Made by a program: the position numbers and the translations under genes. Below, piece after piece: positions 42,645-53,802 of a DNA stretch of 64,000 bases. Numbering within the stretch: position 1 is the stretch's first letter; the number at the start of each line of letters is the position of its first letter. The notes below the pieces were generated by a model, which did no database searches, was not told the origin of the DNA, and was given only the letters and a program-made list of their open reading frames with translations. Source of the stretch: Portulaca oleracea (Eukaryota; Streptophyta; Magnoliopsida; Caryophyllales; Portulacaceae); the NCBI GenBank assembly GCA_029582165.1, contig CM055872.1, positions 49,743,195-49,807,194 on the forward strand, in the 5' to 3' direction.

Positions 42645-44089
42645 GTTATCCTCTTACAAATGGCGTAGAAAAAAAAAATTCAGGATGCTACTTAAAGTGA
42701 GGGCTCATTTAGTTTTTTTTTGGACCTGAATATAGTCTGTTGGACCCTAGCAGGACCCAACATACATTTAAACACTGGGTTCACTGCCACAACCCACGAA
42801 ACAATACCCACAGCCCATCAAGAAAATCACAAAGGCCGCACGACCTTTGTTAATTAAACGACCCAATTCCTCAGCCCAAATCGCATTAACGCTCCGACAT
42901 AAATTAGCAAAGGTCGTTTAACCTTTACGATTAAATGGGTCATTCCCGGCCCAAGACGCGATAGAAGCCCACAAAAAATGACTAAAGGTCGCATAGCCTT
43001 TACCCTTTTTAGGTGGGCCGCTGCTCGCCTTTCAAGTTGATAAATGAAAATATAAATTGCTAAAGGCCGCCTAGCCTTTTACCCTTTTTTAGGCGGGCTG
43101 CTGCGTTGATTTAGGCCAAGGTTTGTCAGCAGTTTGTATGGTGTGGGCTAGATTTTCGTCGAATACAAGTCGGGTTTTCGGTCGGGTTTGCATAAATAAA
43201 AGGATTATTCAATATCCTAAGCCACAAATATAAAGCATGCTTAAAATAGTTAAAAATCGACAAGACATGAAAATACGAATTCGTGCTTGCTCATTTTTAT
43301 ACTAAGCTAAGCGTAAGAGAAAGTTCAGAGGTTACCTTGCCGTGAGAACGATAATACCAAGCATGGTTCCAGGGACGAACAGTGAGATTAGAAAGGGCAA
43401 CTTCTACATCGGGTACAAAATTACGCCGAGAAGACCTTTCATGAGGCCAAGCCGCTGCATGAGGAAGAGGAGGATTCCTTTGGCTCCGCGGCTGTTTCTT
43501 TTACTGAACTCTTTCTTCAAAAGGAGAAAAATTCTTTGAGAGAGAATATGAAGAAGCTATGGAGGAAGGAGATATGAGTGAATGAATGAAATAAATGAAA
43601 TGCATTGAATTTATAGAAAGGTTGGGTAAATGTGAACCGTTAGTTTCTAGGACCCGCCTCAAGATTCCAAATGCGTTTCATTGGTCTAAAATCCAAAGGT
43701 CATCATCTTGCCACCCAAAGAAGACACAAGGTGACATGGGCAACTCTCAACCACATGTGGACCGGGCCTCACCTGGATTCCATTCACAAGAAAAAAAAGA
43801 GAAGAAAAAATAAACAAAAGCCGCATAGCTTTTGTTTATGCCATGGCCCAGTTTCGCGGCCCAATTTCCTGCGGCATCCCAAATAAAAGACAAAGCCGCC
43901 TAGCTTTTGTGGTATCTACGATCGGAGAATGCGGCCCAAGCTCGTTGCGTTCCATCAAAATAAGTCATTCAACCCACATTGTCCAAAGTTTCCGGCCCAA
44001 AGCTCGTGGCCCAAGGGTTTCCGAGGCTCATTTCAGGTCGCCACATAAAAACTAACATTTTGTTTTCTTGTGATTTTCAGGTCGCCACA
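42645..44089 (+). other. Tat element 3' region with dispersed palindromes
   Basis: Mostly non-coding. Palindromes related to AAAGGCCGCATAGCCTTT lie at about 42831, 42912, 42985, 43064, 43818 and 43891, always with a few variable bases in the centre. Each is followed closely by sequence such as GGCCCA. A possible 5' exon of the antisense PMD gene lies at 43336-43530 on the minus strand (NLTVRPWNHAWYYRSHGK before a GTAACC donor). Confidence 0.5.
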
Positions 44090-44640
44090 TAAAAGAGCAC
44101 CGACATCTCCAGTCATCCAACGGTTGTCACCTAAAGGACGACATCACTAACATCTTCAGTCGTCCAACGGTTTCCACTTAAAGGCCTCCGACGACATCAC
44201 CGACATCTTTAGTCGTTCAACGGTTGCCACTTAAAGGCCTCCGACCACATCATCAACATATCCAGTCGTCCAACGGTTGCCACCTAAAGTCCTCCGACGA
44301 CATCATCAACATCTCCAATCGTTCAACGGTTGCCACCTAAAGGCCTCCGCGACATCATCAACATCTCCAGTCGTCCAACGACATTATCAACATCTCTACT
44401 CGCCCAATGGTTGCCACCTAATGGCCTCCGATGACATCATCAACGTCTCCAGTCGTCCAACGGTTTCCACCTAAAGGCCTTCGGCGATATCATCAACATC
44501 TCCAGTCTTCCAACGGTTGCCACCTAAAGGCCTCCGACGACATCACCGACATCTTCAGTCATCCAACGGCTGCCACCTAAAGGCCTCCGACGATAGCACC
44601 GACAACATCCATCTTCAGGTCGCCACATAAAAGAGCACCG
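44090..44640 (+). repeat. 53-bp minisatellite in the Tat 3' untranslated region
   Basis: About ten copies of a unit containing CATCTCCAGTCGTCCAACGG and TTGCCACCTAAAGGCCTCCG. The anchor CAACGG recurs at 44118, 44165, 44218, 44271, 44324, 44376 (truncated), 44404, 44458, 44511 and 44564, so the period is 53 bp. Tat-lineage elements are known for such tandem repeats before the 3' LTR, and these can seed satellites. Confidence 0.88.
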
Positions 44641-44721
44641 ACAACATCTATCCCCTGGTCTCAGACGTCGAGCAGTCAGCATCTCAGGCTACTTTGATCT
44701 TCGTCCTATTCGGACTCGATC

Positions 44722-44736
44722 AAAGTGGGGGCTCTC
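44722..44736 (+). other. Polypurine tract of the Tat element
   Basis: AAAGTGGGGGCTCTC directly before TGTAGACACCGG. This is the usual arrangement in Tat-lineage elements. Confidence 0.75.
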
Positions 44737-44985
44737 TGTAGACACCGGAATTCAAACCGACAAAAATTTCGACTCAACAAAACTCATCAAGCCATTTGGG
44801 CCGAACACCAAAATGGGACATTGAGCCCATGGAGTCAACAAAGCGGGCCCAACAGATCAGAACAACCCACCCATAAATAATAAAGGTCGTATGACCTATA
44901 TTAATTTACAAGCAGGCCCCTACGAGAATCCGGCCCAGTATAAATTAATATAAGCCGGTTGTCCTTTGAGTTCAGTAGCGGCCCT
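44737..44985 (+). repeat. Start of Tat 3' LTR (right end uncertain)
   Basis: Begins TGTAGACACCGGAATTC and contains further AAAGGTCGTATGACCT-type palindromes at about 44883 and 44950. The 5' LTR is outside the window, so the end cannot be fixed. Sequence to 45287 shows nothing recognisable. Confidence 0.6.
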
Positions 44986-45287
44986 CCTTTTTGTTTTCCA
45001 CGTGTAACAATGGTTTTGTGGACTTCGGTTTTGTCGTTCTTTCTCAGGGAGCTGGCAGCCTTGGTCATAGAAACTAAGTCAATGGTCGGGTCGAGATTGC
45101 TAAGGTAAGGTATTGGAAATGGAAAATGGGCTTTGGAGGCTTTTCGGGATGCAAACGAGGATGAGGAAATGGGTTTTGCAACAAGGGAATAACAAGGAAG
45201 AAAATCAAGTGGCAATTCCGTTAGAAAATACCTACCGAGCTTCCTCTTCCGAGGATAGTCCAGATTAACTTCCCCAAAGTCCATCAA

Positions 45288-45540
45288 CAGACCCGGAGGG
45301 TTATTGAAACGGAATTTCCTAGTTAGCCTCTATTCACTTCCGTGAGTAGAGTACTAACTATCCCAATTCCAACCTTCCAACACAAGTGTTGGATGTATTC
45401 GGGAGCTTTTGAACCCAAATACATCCCACTTGAGGGAAGGAAAGGAATGGGAAATTGATTTCCCAGCTAATTACTCACTAATATTGCTAACCCAAACCTA
45501 ATCACCCATTCACACCCTTAATTACCCGCTAACCAAGGTT
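45288..45540 (-). repeat. Inverted, diverged Athila LTR fragment
   Basis: The reverse complement matches 9110-9360 and 32600-32860 (for example CTAGTTAGCCTCTATTCACTT here against AGTGAATAGAGGCTAACTAG there) with many differences. It is older than the Athila copies to the left. Confidence 0.8.
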
Positions 45541-46457
45541 GTTAGGATCGGGATTCTAGTTAGGATCGATGAGGGCTTCCGAGGATCGGATCGAAGGATC
45601 GGATCGAGGATCATAAGAGTCTACGTACAAAGCTATTTTACCATCTATAAATTCATTTTCACATTTAAAAAGGTCTAAATCAGCATAATTTTAGCAGATT
45701 CGTCAATAAATTTTCAGCGTCATAAGCATCTACCACTTACTTTGGTCGATAATCTTGAACATTATATGCTACTTAATTTACCAAGATACATAAATTAAAC
45801 CATATGGTTTTTTTTACTCTTCCTCTTAGTCTTCGTAGAACTAGAACAAGAAGCCATACCTAACCAAACACACAAAACCATATTACTATACACATTTTTT
45901 TTTGTTTTGGATAGTTCAACATATTTTCATTACTTCCTTAAAGGTAAACATCCATAGCATCAACTAATAATGATAGAGACAGTAGCTAATAGCATTGCAT
46001 AACCAATGTCGCCTACAAGCTGCTTATAAGTTACAGTAAGAAAAACTACCCTACAAAGTTTGCAAGATTCAGTGCTCCCATAAAAGCTGGAAAATACATC
46101 CAAGTTTCTATGCAATAAACATGCATTGACTACATCTCAGTAGGCAGCATAAGAACCTTTCTCCCAACTTGGTTTTCAGGACCATACACATTTACTATTC
46201 ATTTTATTCAAACAGGAAGCATCACAATATGGATTGAATCAGATTAGAAAGAGTTACCAATCCAAAGAACAAGTAATTATGTGTGGACACATTGAATTTT
46301 TTATTTTTTTTTTGGTTAAGAAAACCCTTGTTGGGTATAAACTTGGCTTTTAAAGTACCTTATAAATAATTAGTATTGGATTTATCTTTAACATAAGAAA
46401 AATTAAATGATTATTGCAGATAATGACTAAAAATTCTACGATTGCATTTAAGAGCTC
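45541..46457. other. AT-rich intergenic stretch
   Basis: A short GGATCG-rich patch (45546-45612) at the left, otherwise AT-rich sequence. No gene or element recognised. Confidence 0.4.
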
Positions 46458-46638
46458 TTAGGTCTCGTTCTTTTATGCAATAGATTGCGGTGCGGTACCA
46501 CACTGGACCGCCCTCTTTAATTTTCCACCCTCTTCACCACACCACAATCCTTACTAATATATTCTTTCATTTTTCTCTCTCCTCACATTTCTGCTCTACC
46601 TTTCATATTATCTCTCTTAACCTACCCCACTTACCACA

Positions 46639-47027
46639 CACAACAAGAAAAATATGTTTGGACAACAAATTTAGAGTAGTTTGGGCAACAAAAAAAATTA
46701 TTATTGCATTAATTTAAAATATGACAACCAAATAATTTTGTAGTTAAATACATTATATGTGGCAACAAAACTTTTTTTGTTGCAATTGATATAGATAGGG
46801 CGATAATTTAAAGAAAAATGGTTGCCTAAGGCTATTAAGGCAACAATTAGTGCCCATTAAACTACATTGTGCTACCATTTTTACTAATTTATAGCCCAGA
46901 TTTTGTGCTTCGAGGATGAAACTACCAAATCGTGACAAGTTTTTTTTGTAGCCCCATATTAAAGGGCAACAAAAATTGGATAAGACAATAAACTTTTTTA
47001 TTGCCCAAAGTAATTTTTCTTGTTGTG
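46639..47027. mobile_element. CACTA-type MITE (389 bp)
   Basis: Terminal inverted repeats CACAACAAGAAAAAT and, at the right, ATTTTTCTTGTTGTG. The 3-bp target duplication ACA lies at 46636-46638 and 47028-47030. CACTA ends and 3-bp duplications are diagnostic. Confidence 0.82.
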
Positions 47028-47095
47028 ACAACTTTCACCACAACTCACCACAGTTTTTCAAATTCTACCTCACCGCATCATTACCACACCGCAAT

Positions 47096-47682
47096 CAGGG
47101 GCGGATACACAGCCCATGTAGGGGTGTCCATGGACACCCCTAGTCAAACAAAAATTTGTGATTCTCTAATATTATTCGGAAGAAATTTTTTTAATTGGAG
47201 CAAGTGGACACCGTAAAAAAAGTCCCAAAAAATATAATAGTGGTATCCAATTTAGTAGCAACCCAAAAACTCTAAAATAGTACTCCCTGCGTCCCAAATA
47301 AATCGTCCAAGTTTGATTAGTTAGGTCAAAATTTTAAATTTTGACCGTTAATTTATCAAATTGTATGTTGAGTTATTATAAAATACTACCACAGTACCAC
47401 TATCAGATTTATGATGAAAATATTTTTATGCCTGAATACAATATTATTAGCCTTGTTAAGATAAAATGTGAAAAATTACCGGTCAAAATGTTACGTCGAA
47501 GACGGTTAGTAAGCTGAACAAATTAATTAGGACGGAGGGGTACCAATTTTTTTAAATAAACAAAAAGTGTAAGTTAATGAATTGGGTGATTGGGTATCAG
47601 TAAGTCAATGAATTGGGTAATTGAATATTAGTAATAACAAATATATTGAACACCCCTAAATTTAATCCGAGATCCGCCACTG
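47096..47682. mobile_element. Non-autonomous hAT element (587 bp)
   Basis: Ends CAGGGGCGGAT and ATCCGCCACTG (one mismatch as inverted repeats). The 8-bp target duplication is ACCGCAAT (47088-47095) and ACCGCAAC (47683-47690). The left subterminal part has GGGGTGTCCATGGACACCCC, a perfect palindrome. A Stowaway element is nested inside. Confidence 0.8.
47283..47540. mobile_element. Stowaway MITE (258 bp)
   Basis: Ends CTCCCTGCGTCCC and GGACGGAGGGG, flanked by TA on both sides (47281-47282, 47541-47542). This is the classic Stowaway pattern. Confidence 0.88.
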
Positions 47683-48786
47683 ACCGCAACCAACCGTATA
47701 AAAGAATGAAACCTTTTTTTCAATTGACTTTGATTTATGACACTGTTATACATTAAGTTACGCAATTTACTACTAATTGTTAGTCCCCTTAAAATTTTGT
47801 GTGGTTTTGGCCCTGCCTATGTGCACTATAACATAGAGATATAAAATTAGGGGTGAGCAAAATTTTCGGGACTCCCGGTCCCATCCCGCTCCCGGTGAAT
47901 TCCCAGTCTCGTTGGGAATGGGACCGGGAGTGGGATCAAAAACAAGATCCCAGTTAATTGGGGGACCAGAAGTGGTACTTAGCCTCAACTCCCGGTCCCG
48001 GTCTCAACTCCCGGTCTTACATAATATATTAGATAAAAATATTATAACTAGGCAGGGGTAGTACCGCAGTAATCAGTTTTCGGCCCAGTAACTATTAAGC
48101 CCACACCCCAACCATATAGATATAGTAAAAAAACCCTAACTTACTCACTGCCTCCCTTTCCTTTATACCCTTTATCACGATTCACGCCTACTCCTCTCAA
48201 TCTCTCAGTCAGTTTCTCACGCAGACTCAAACTCACCGCCTCTCAATTTCTCATTCACTGAATTTTTCATTCTCAATTTCTCACAAACTCACTGAATCGT
48301 CTCTCGTTCACTCACTGATTTTCTGTCGATCTAGGAATCACTTGATTTCGTGCTTCAGTTTGTTGTTTCGTCTCAATTGTCTCTCATTCTCACAAACTCC
48401 CAGTAAGTCTTGAGTCTCCTCCCATTTGCTATTGTTTCGTGCTTCAATTTGCTGTAATTTCTTTGTATGTAATTTGTTGTAATCGTCTTCCAGTAACTTG
48501 TAATCGTCTCTCAAAGTCCCGGTTTATTTCTTTGTATGTAATTGATGTTGTAAATTTGTAATCGTCTCTTAGTCGTTTTTATGTAATTGTTGTTGTTCGT
48601 GCTTCAATCACAGTCACACCTCTCAATCTGGGAAAATTGTTTTAGTAATAGTAATAATATTATTAGGTACAGAAGGTTCCATAAATACTGTAATAATACT
48701 ATTAGGTACAGAAGGTTCCATACATTTCTAAATTTCTTGACGGTTGTTGAATTAATGGATTCCTTTTTCGCATTTATTGAAGGGCA

Positions 48787-51593
48787 ATGGAAGCTCCTAT
48801 TTATGTGGAAGCAAACAATGATGCCGATGCGTCCTCTGGTTCAGCGTGTGCAACCAAACAAAGTAAGGAGGGATGTAACGGTAGACGCAAGCGGAAGTCT
48901 CTTCATTGGGATCATTATGAGGATATCATAAATCCCATAACCAAGCAAGTTGAGAAAGAAAAATGCAAGTATTGTGGCAAAGTAATTGTTGCAACCAATA
49001 ATAATGACAATTCTGGTTTAGGCAAGCGTATTAAAGCATGTACTAAATATCCTTTCAATATTGATAAAAAAATAAAAGAAGCTTGCCTTTGGTAGGGATC
49101 CACACACAAATAGTGTTACACTCGCTAATTGGTCATTTGAACCTGAGTCTGTTAGGCTTGCTTTAGCAAAAATGATCATTATTGATGAGCTTCCATTTTC
49201 AACGGTTGAAAAGGAAGGGTTTAGGACTTTTGTGAATGTCGTTTGTCCACAATTTGCATCTTGTATTCCATCTCGCTTTACTATTGCTCGAGATCGTAAG
49301 AAGCTTTATCTTTGTGAGAGAGATGCCTTGAAAAATACTTTAAAGGGATTCAAATCTAGAGTTGTTCTCACAACTGATTGTTGGACTTCCATTCAAAATA
49401 TGAAATATCTTTGTTGGACTGCACATTTCATAGATGATGATTGGAAGTTACATAAGAGGATTTTGAGTTTTAAGTTGATGGGAAGTCATAAAGGTAGAGA
49501 AATTGGGAAAGTGGTTGAGAGTTGTGCTATTGATTGGGGTATTGAAGATAAACTCTCTTGCTTGACTGTTGATAATGCAAGTTCAAACAATTTAGCAATT
49601 TCTTATCTAAAAGACAAGCTTGGTGAGAAGCTTGTTTTAGGTGGTGAATTTTTTCATATGAGATGTGTTGCACATGTTTTGAACTTGGTTGTGAGAGATG
49701 GTTTATCAAAGGTGAAAGAATCTATTCATGATAATATTCGTTGTGCAGTTAGATAGTGAGGGGTTCACCTGCGAGATCTACATTGTTTGATTCTTATGCT
49801 TAAGTTGTGAAAGACCCTTGTAAAGGTTCTTTGTGTTTGGATGTCTGCACAAGATGGAACTCTACCAGCCTTATGTTGGACATGACTTTGAAATTTGAAA
49901 AGGCTTTTGAAAGACTTTAGAATGATGATATTAATTTTGAGAATGAGCTTAAGGAAAATGTTCCAACAAAAAAGGATTGGGATAATGCCCGTGTTTTGGC
50001 AAATTTTCTAGAGCAATTTTATGAGGCCACTAAGAGAATGTCTGGCTCTTTGTATGTGACTGCCAATTTGCTTTTCCATGATTTGTTGTGCATACTTACT
50101 AATTTGTTACAATGGGAAAGAGATCCATCTCCTAGCCTTCAAGATATGGCTTTGCAAATGCATAAGAAATTTGATGATTATTATGGAGATTAGGCAAAGA
50201 ATAATCTTATGGTGTTGGCTACGGTTGTTTTTTTATCCAGGTTATAAGTACTTGAAGTTTGTGAAATTGTGTTTCAAAAGGCTTTATCCTACTGATTATG
50301 GGAAGGCCGATAGGGTGTATGAAAATCTTCATAATGTGCTCAAGCGCTTGTATGATGCCTATTCTTTTTCTTCTTCTATGAATATTAATGATGGTGTGAA
50401 TAATGCTTCTTCCCCTGTTCGTGTTGATCATTCTGATTGAATAATGAGACTCTTAAGGAGATATACTTTGAATGGAATGAGGGTGGGGAAGATGATCTTG
50501 GGGTGTTCATTGGGTCAAACCCGGACCAGCCTGGACCAAACTGGACCAGACCAAAACCCGAAATAACGAAAATGTTGGATCAAAGACCTGACCGGAAATA
50601 ACCGGTCCCAACCCGGACCAACCCGATTACGATTTGGACCAGACCAACCCAGACCAATTTAGACTGGTTGAGATATTTTTTGAAAATTTTCTATTAAAAT
50701 TTGTAAAAAGATTGATTAGTTTATTAATGTATGTCCTTTGTTAAAAACTACATTTTTTTTTTTGATATTGTAAATTATTGTTTATGGTGGAAAAATTTAG
50801 AAAGTAATGAATTATAAAAATTTAAAATGATATAATAATATGGTAGAATACATAACAATATCAGACAATTTGTTGTCACATATAAATATATACAAAGCTG
50901 GCTAACATTTAATTATCATATACGTGAATTTATACAAAGTTGGACTAGGATGAATATATGCCACGATATTTTGATTGACATCCAAAATATTAAGAATATA
51001 TTTTTAAACTAAAATTAAAATTTTATAGTAATTGGGTTTCCGGTCCGGGTTTGGGTTTTTCTGGGTTTAGACCAACCAGGACCGGAACCCGAAAACATAA
51101 AAAACTTGGACCGAAGACCGGACCGGCTATCATTCGGTCCAGGTTTGGTACGGGTTTTTGGTCCGTGTTTTTTAGGTCAACCAGTCCGGACGAAATATGA
51201 ACAGAGAATTCTAACCAAACAGAGTTGAAAATGTATTTAAGGGTTGCTCCTGAAATGAAAGATCCAACTTTTGATATCTTGAATTGGTGGAAGAAGAATA
51301 AGGACACTTATAAGGTGTTATCTGAAATGGCAAAGGATATTTTGGTTTTGTCTGTTTCTATTGTGTCAAGCGAATCTGCATTTAGTACATCCGGTCGTGT
51401 TCTTGATCAATTTCGTAGTACCTTGGGCCCCAAAACAGTGGAATGCTTGATTTGCGCCCAAGATTGGTTGAAAGGGTTCGTCATTTGCATTGATGTTGAG
51501 CAACTTATGGATGATATGGAGGCATATGAACAAGGTAATAAATTGTCTGTTAATCAGTTTAATAATCTTAGATTTCAGTTCAATGCTTTCTGA
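48787..51593 (+). pseudogene. hAT transposase (BED finger, RNase H-like core, hATC)
   Basis: The BED zinc finger is at 48880-49060 (WDHYEDIINP, KCKYCGK, LGKRIKAC). A frameshift near 49080 leads to 49172-49756 with the DDE-core motifs TTDCWTS and TVDNASSNN and the segment HMRCVAHVLNLVVRD. In-frame stops follow near 49754, 49800, 49918 and 50190 within CTRWNSTSLMLDM and the helical insertion region. A nested element splits the gene at about 50504-51190. The C-terminal dimerisation domain is at 51222-51593 (SVSIVSSESAFSTSGRVLDQ). Closest in style to the plant DAYSLEEPER/RICESLEEPER type of hAT transposase. It would have cut and pasted the element; it is now inactive. Confidence 0.9.
50504..51190. 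mobile_element. Nested non-autonomous hAT-like element
   Basis: Interrupts the transposase. The left end GGGGTGTTCATTGGGTC and the inverted right end CTGTTCATATTTCGTC share GTTCAT. Both ends are packed with CCCGGACC/GGTCCGGG-type motifs around an AT-rich middle. A target duplication could not be fixed. Confidence 0.6.
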
Positions 51594-52325
51594 CTTGAGA
51601 CTCTTTTTTTAATATATGATTATTATCCAGGTTTGACAGAGGGAGATGTTGCTGAGATTGATCAAATTATGCATGATTGAAGTGAATCAAGTGATGTCTG
51701 GAAGATTGATGAACTTGTGTTTTGTAATTTTAATTTCTATTAGTGTTCAATCTTGTAATTTTAATCTTGTATGAGTGTTGTTGATGAACTTATGTTTGCT
51801 TTAATTTTTTTTAATTACTGAATTTTAATAGGTGCTGTCACAAACTCACAATATCTCTGCCTCACTGCTGGGAACTGTGAACCCACTGTGAATTGTGATA
51901 CACTTGTGAGTTGTGATTTGTGAACTGTGTGAATTTGTGATAACAGTGATATACTTGTGATTTGTGATGATGATGATGATGATGATGATTTGATGATGAT
52001 GATGAACAGGTGCTTTCATTCTTCTTCTACCAATTCAGTGAATTCACAGTTTATAACTTTATATGAACAATATTTGAGTACCACTGCTGGAATTCACAGT
52101 TTTTTTTTTAAAAAAGAAATAGACTTACAATAATTACACATAGGTTAAAAAGCGGGACTCCCGGTTCATTTCCCTGTCCCGGTGGGACTAGGAGTGGGAG
52201 CAAAATCTTGCTCCCAATCACAACCGGGACTGGGAGTGGGAGCAAAACCTTGCTCCCGGTACCAACCAGGACTGGGAGTAGCAAAAATGACCGGGATCCT
52301 TGTCTCGCTCACTCCTATATAAAAT

Positions 52326-52946
52326 CCTAAAAGCATTAATAGATAGGCTCAATGGCTCATGTTTTGTGTATTGATGAAAATTTTCCAAAGATATAAATTT
52401 ATTTTTGTCGTAGATCTATTGGAGCATGAAAAGAGAATCAAATTACACCAAGGTGGGCCACCTACATTTTTTTTAATGTTACGGTTTTATTCCAAAAGTT
52501 CATGGACTATGAAGTTCTAGCATTGATAATGAAGTTTTTAATTGTATTAATATATATGAGTGATCTCTACAGTTATTTATGAGTGTTACATAGAGTTATC
52601 AATATATTATACATACAATTATCTATAAATTTAAATATAATTAAAATTTCATGGTAGTTTTATAGTATAAAATCTTTCATATAAGCATAAATTATACCTT
52701 ACATTGTGGAACATCTATTTAGGCCCACCATTAAATTAAAATATATCAAATTTTTAGATGATGAATTTGAATAAAAGTTTGATAAACTTAACATAAATTG
52801 ATAAGCTTTCAAACAATATTAATAAATTTATGGTAAATTTGATAATAAACATTATTTTTTAAAAAAATATATTTAACACTTTGAAGTATCTAAGTAGATA
52901 TTTCAAAATGTATCATGTAATAATTGTACAAAAATTTAATAAAGAT
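52326..52946. other. AT-rich intergenic stretch
   Basis: No gene or element recognised. Confidence 0.4.
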
Positions 52947-53437
52947 GTGTTTGGTGTAAAGGAAAGCCAATTTTTAGGAAAATAGTTTTCCTTGTAAAGT
53001 GATTTTTCAAGAAAATGAACTTTCAATTGTTTGGTACATTTTCAAGAAAACGATGAGAAAGATTGTTTGTAAAATGAACTTTCAATTGTTTGTACATTTT
53101 CAAAATGATTTTTCAATTGTTTGTACATTTTCAAAATGATTTTTCAAGAAAATGAACTTTCAATTGTTTGTAAAATGATTTTTCAAGAAAACGATGAGAA
53201 AAATGATATCTTGTTTCACGACAATGACGGTTTTAAGGCAATGACAAAGGACTCAGTGACAAAAAGGTTAGGAATATTTGCGTATAGTTTGGGTAGACAT
53301 GAAGTAGTTTGTTTGGGTAACTTGAGATAGGAAAATGAATTTCCTTATATTTGAATTCATATAATAATTTACAAAAAAGAGAAAATAATTTTTTCTAAAA
53401 AATGATTTTCTCAATTTCCTATGCATCAAACATATAA
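52947..53437. repeat. Possible MITE with internal short duplications
   Basis: The left end GTGTTTGGTGTAAAGGAAA and the inverted right end ATGTTTGATGCATAGGAAA are similar. Inside, TTTCAATTGTTTGTACATTTTC and AAATGATTTTTCAAGAAAA are repeated several times between 53000 and 53200. No target duplication is certain. Confidence 0.45.
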
Positions 53438-53555
53438 AAATTAAAAATTAAATCATAATGATAAACATCTTGATTGAATTTCACCTAAATCACTCATAAA
53501 GTTAACTGTAAATATATTTAAATTATTATAAAGGTATGTTTCATTATATGTTTAA

Positions 53556-53761
53556 GGGTTATTGGATTCTAATAATATGAACTTTGGGCCATATAAGACT
53601 TAATAATACGAACTTTCGATTTGATTCTTAATAATACGAACTTTGACCCCCTGTTGGATACAGTAACACGCCACCGAGTTAAGATTTACTTGACTCGGCG
53701 ACGATCTGACGTGGCGGTGGAGGGATGTCCCAGCCAGCTTTTTTTTCCACATCAGCCTCTT

Positions 53762-53802
<41 letters not shown>

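Larger units (their letters stand above)
46461..47713. mobile_element. Outer inverted-repeat element (MITE) carrying three nested elements
   Basis: The left end GGTCTCGTTCTTTTATGC and the inverted right end GGTTTCATTCTTTTATAC match over about 31 bp (both run on to TTGCGGT). Without the nested inserts it is about 260 bp. The flanks are TTA on the left and TTT on the right, an imperfect 3-bp duplication, so the superfamily (perhaps PIF/Harbinger) is uncertain. Confidence 0.6.
47848..52317 (+). mobile_element. hAT transposon, 4.47 kb, with broken transposase
   Basis: Begins TAGGGGTGAGCAAAA and ends (inverted) TAGGAGTGAGCGAGA. It is flanked by a perfect 8-bp target duplication TATAAAAT at 47840-47847 and 52318-52325. 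Both subterminal regions are full of CCCGGTCC- and GGGAGTGGGA-type motifs, typical of hAT transposase binding regions. It contains one broken transposase gene and a nested element at 50504-51190. Confidence 0.9.

Noticed and set aside
44901..45287. 128-aa minus ORF
   Set aside because: No recognisable domain. It overlaps the presumed Tat LTR region.
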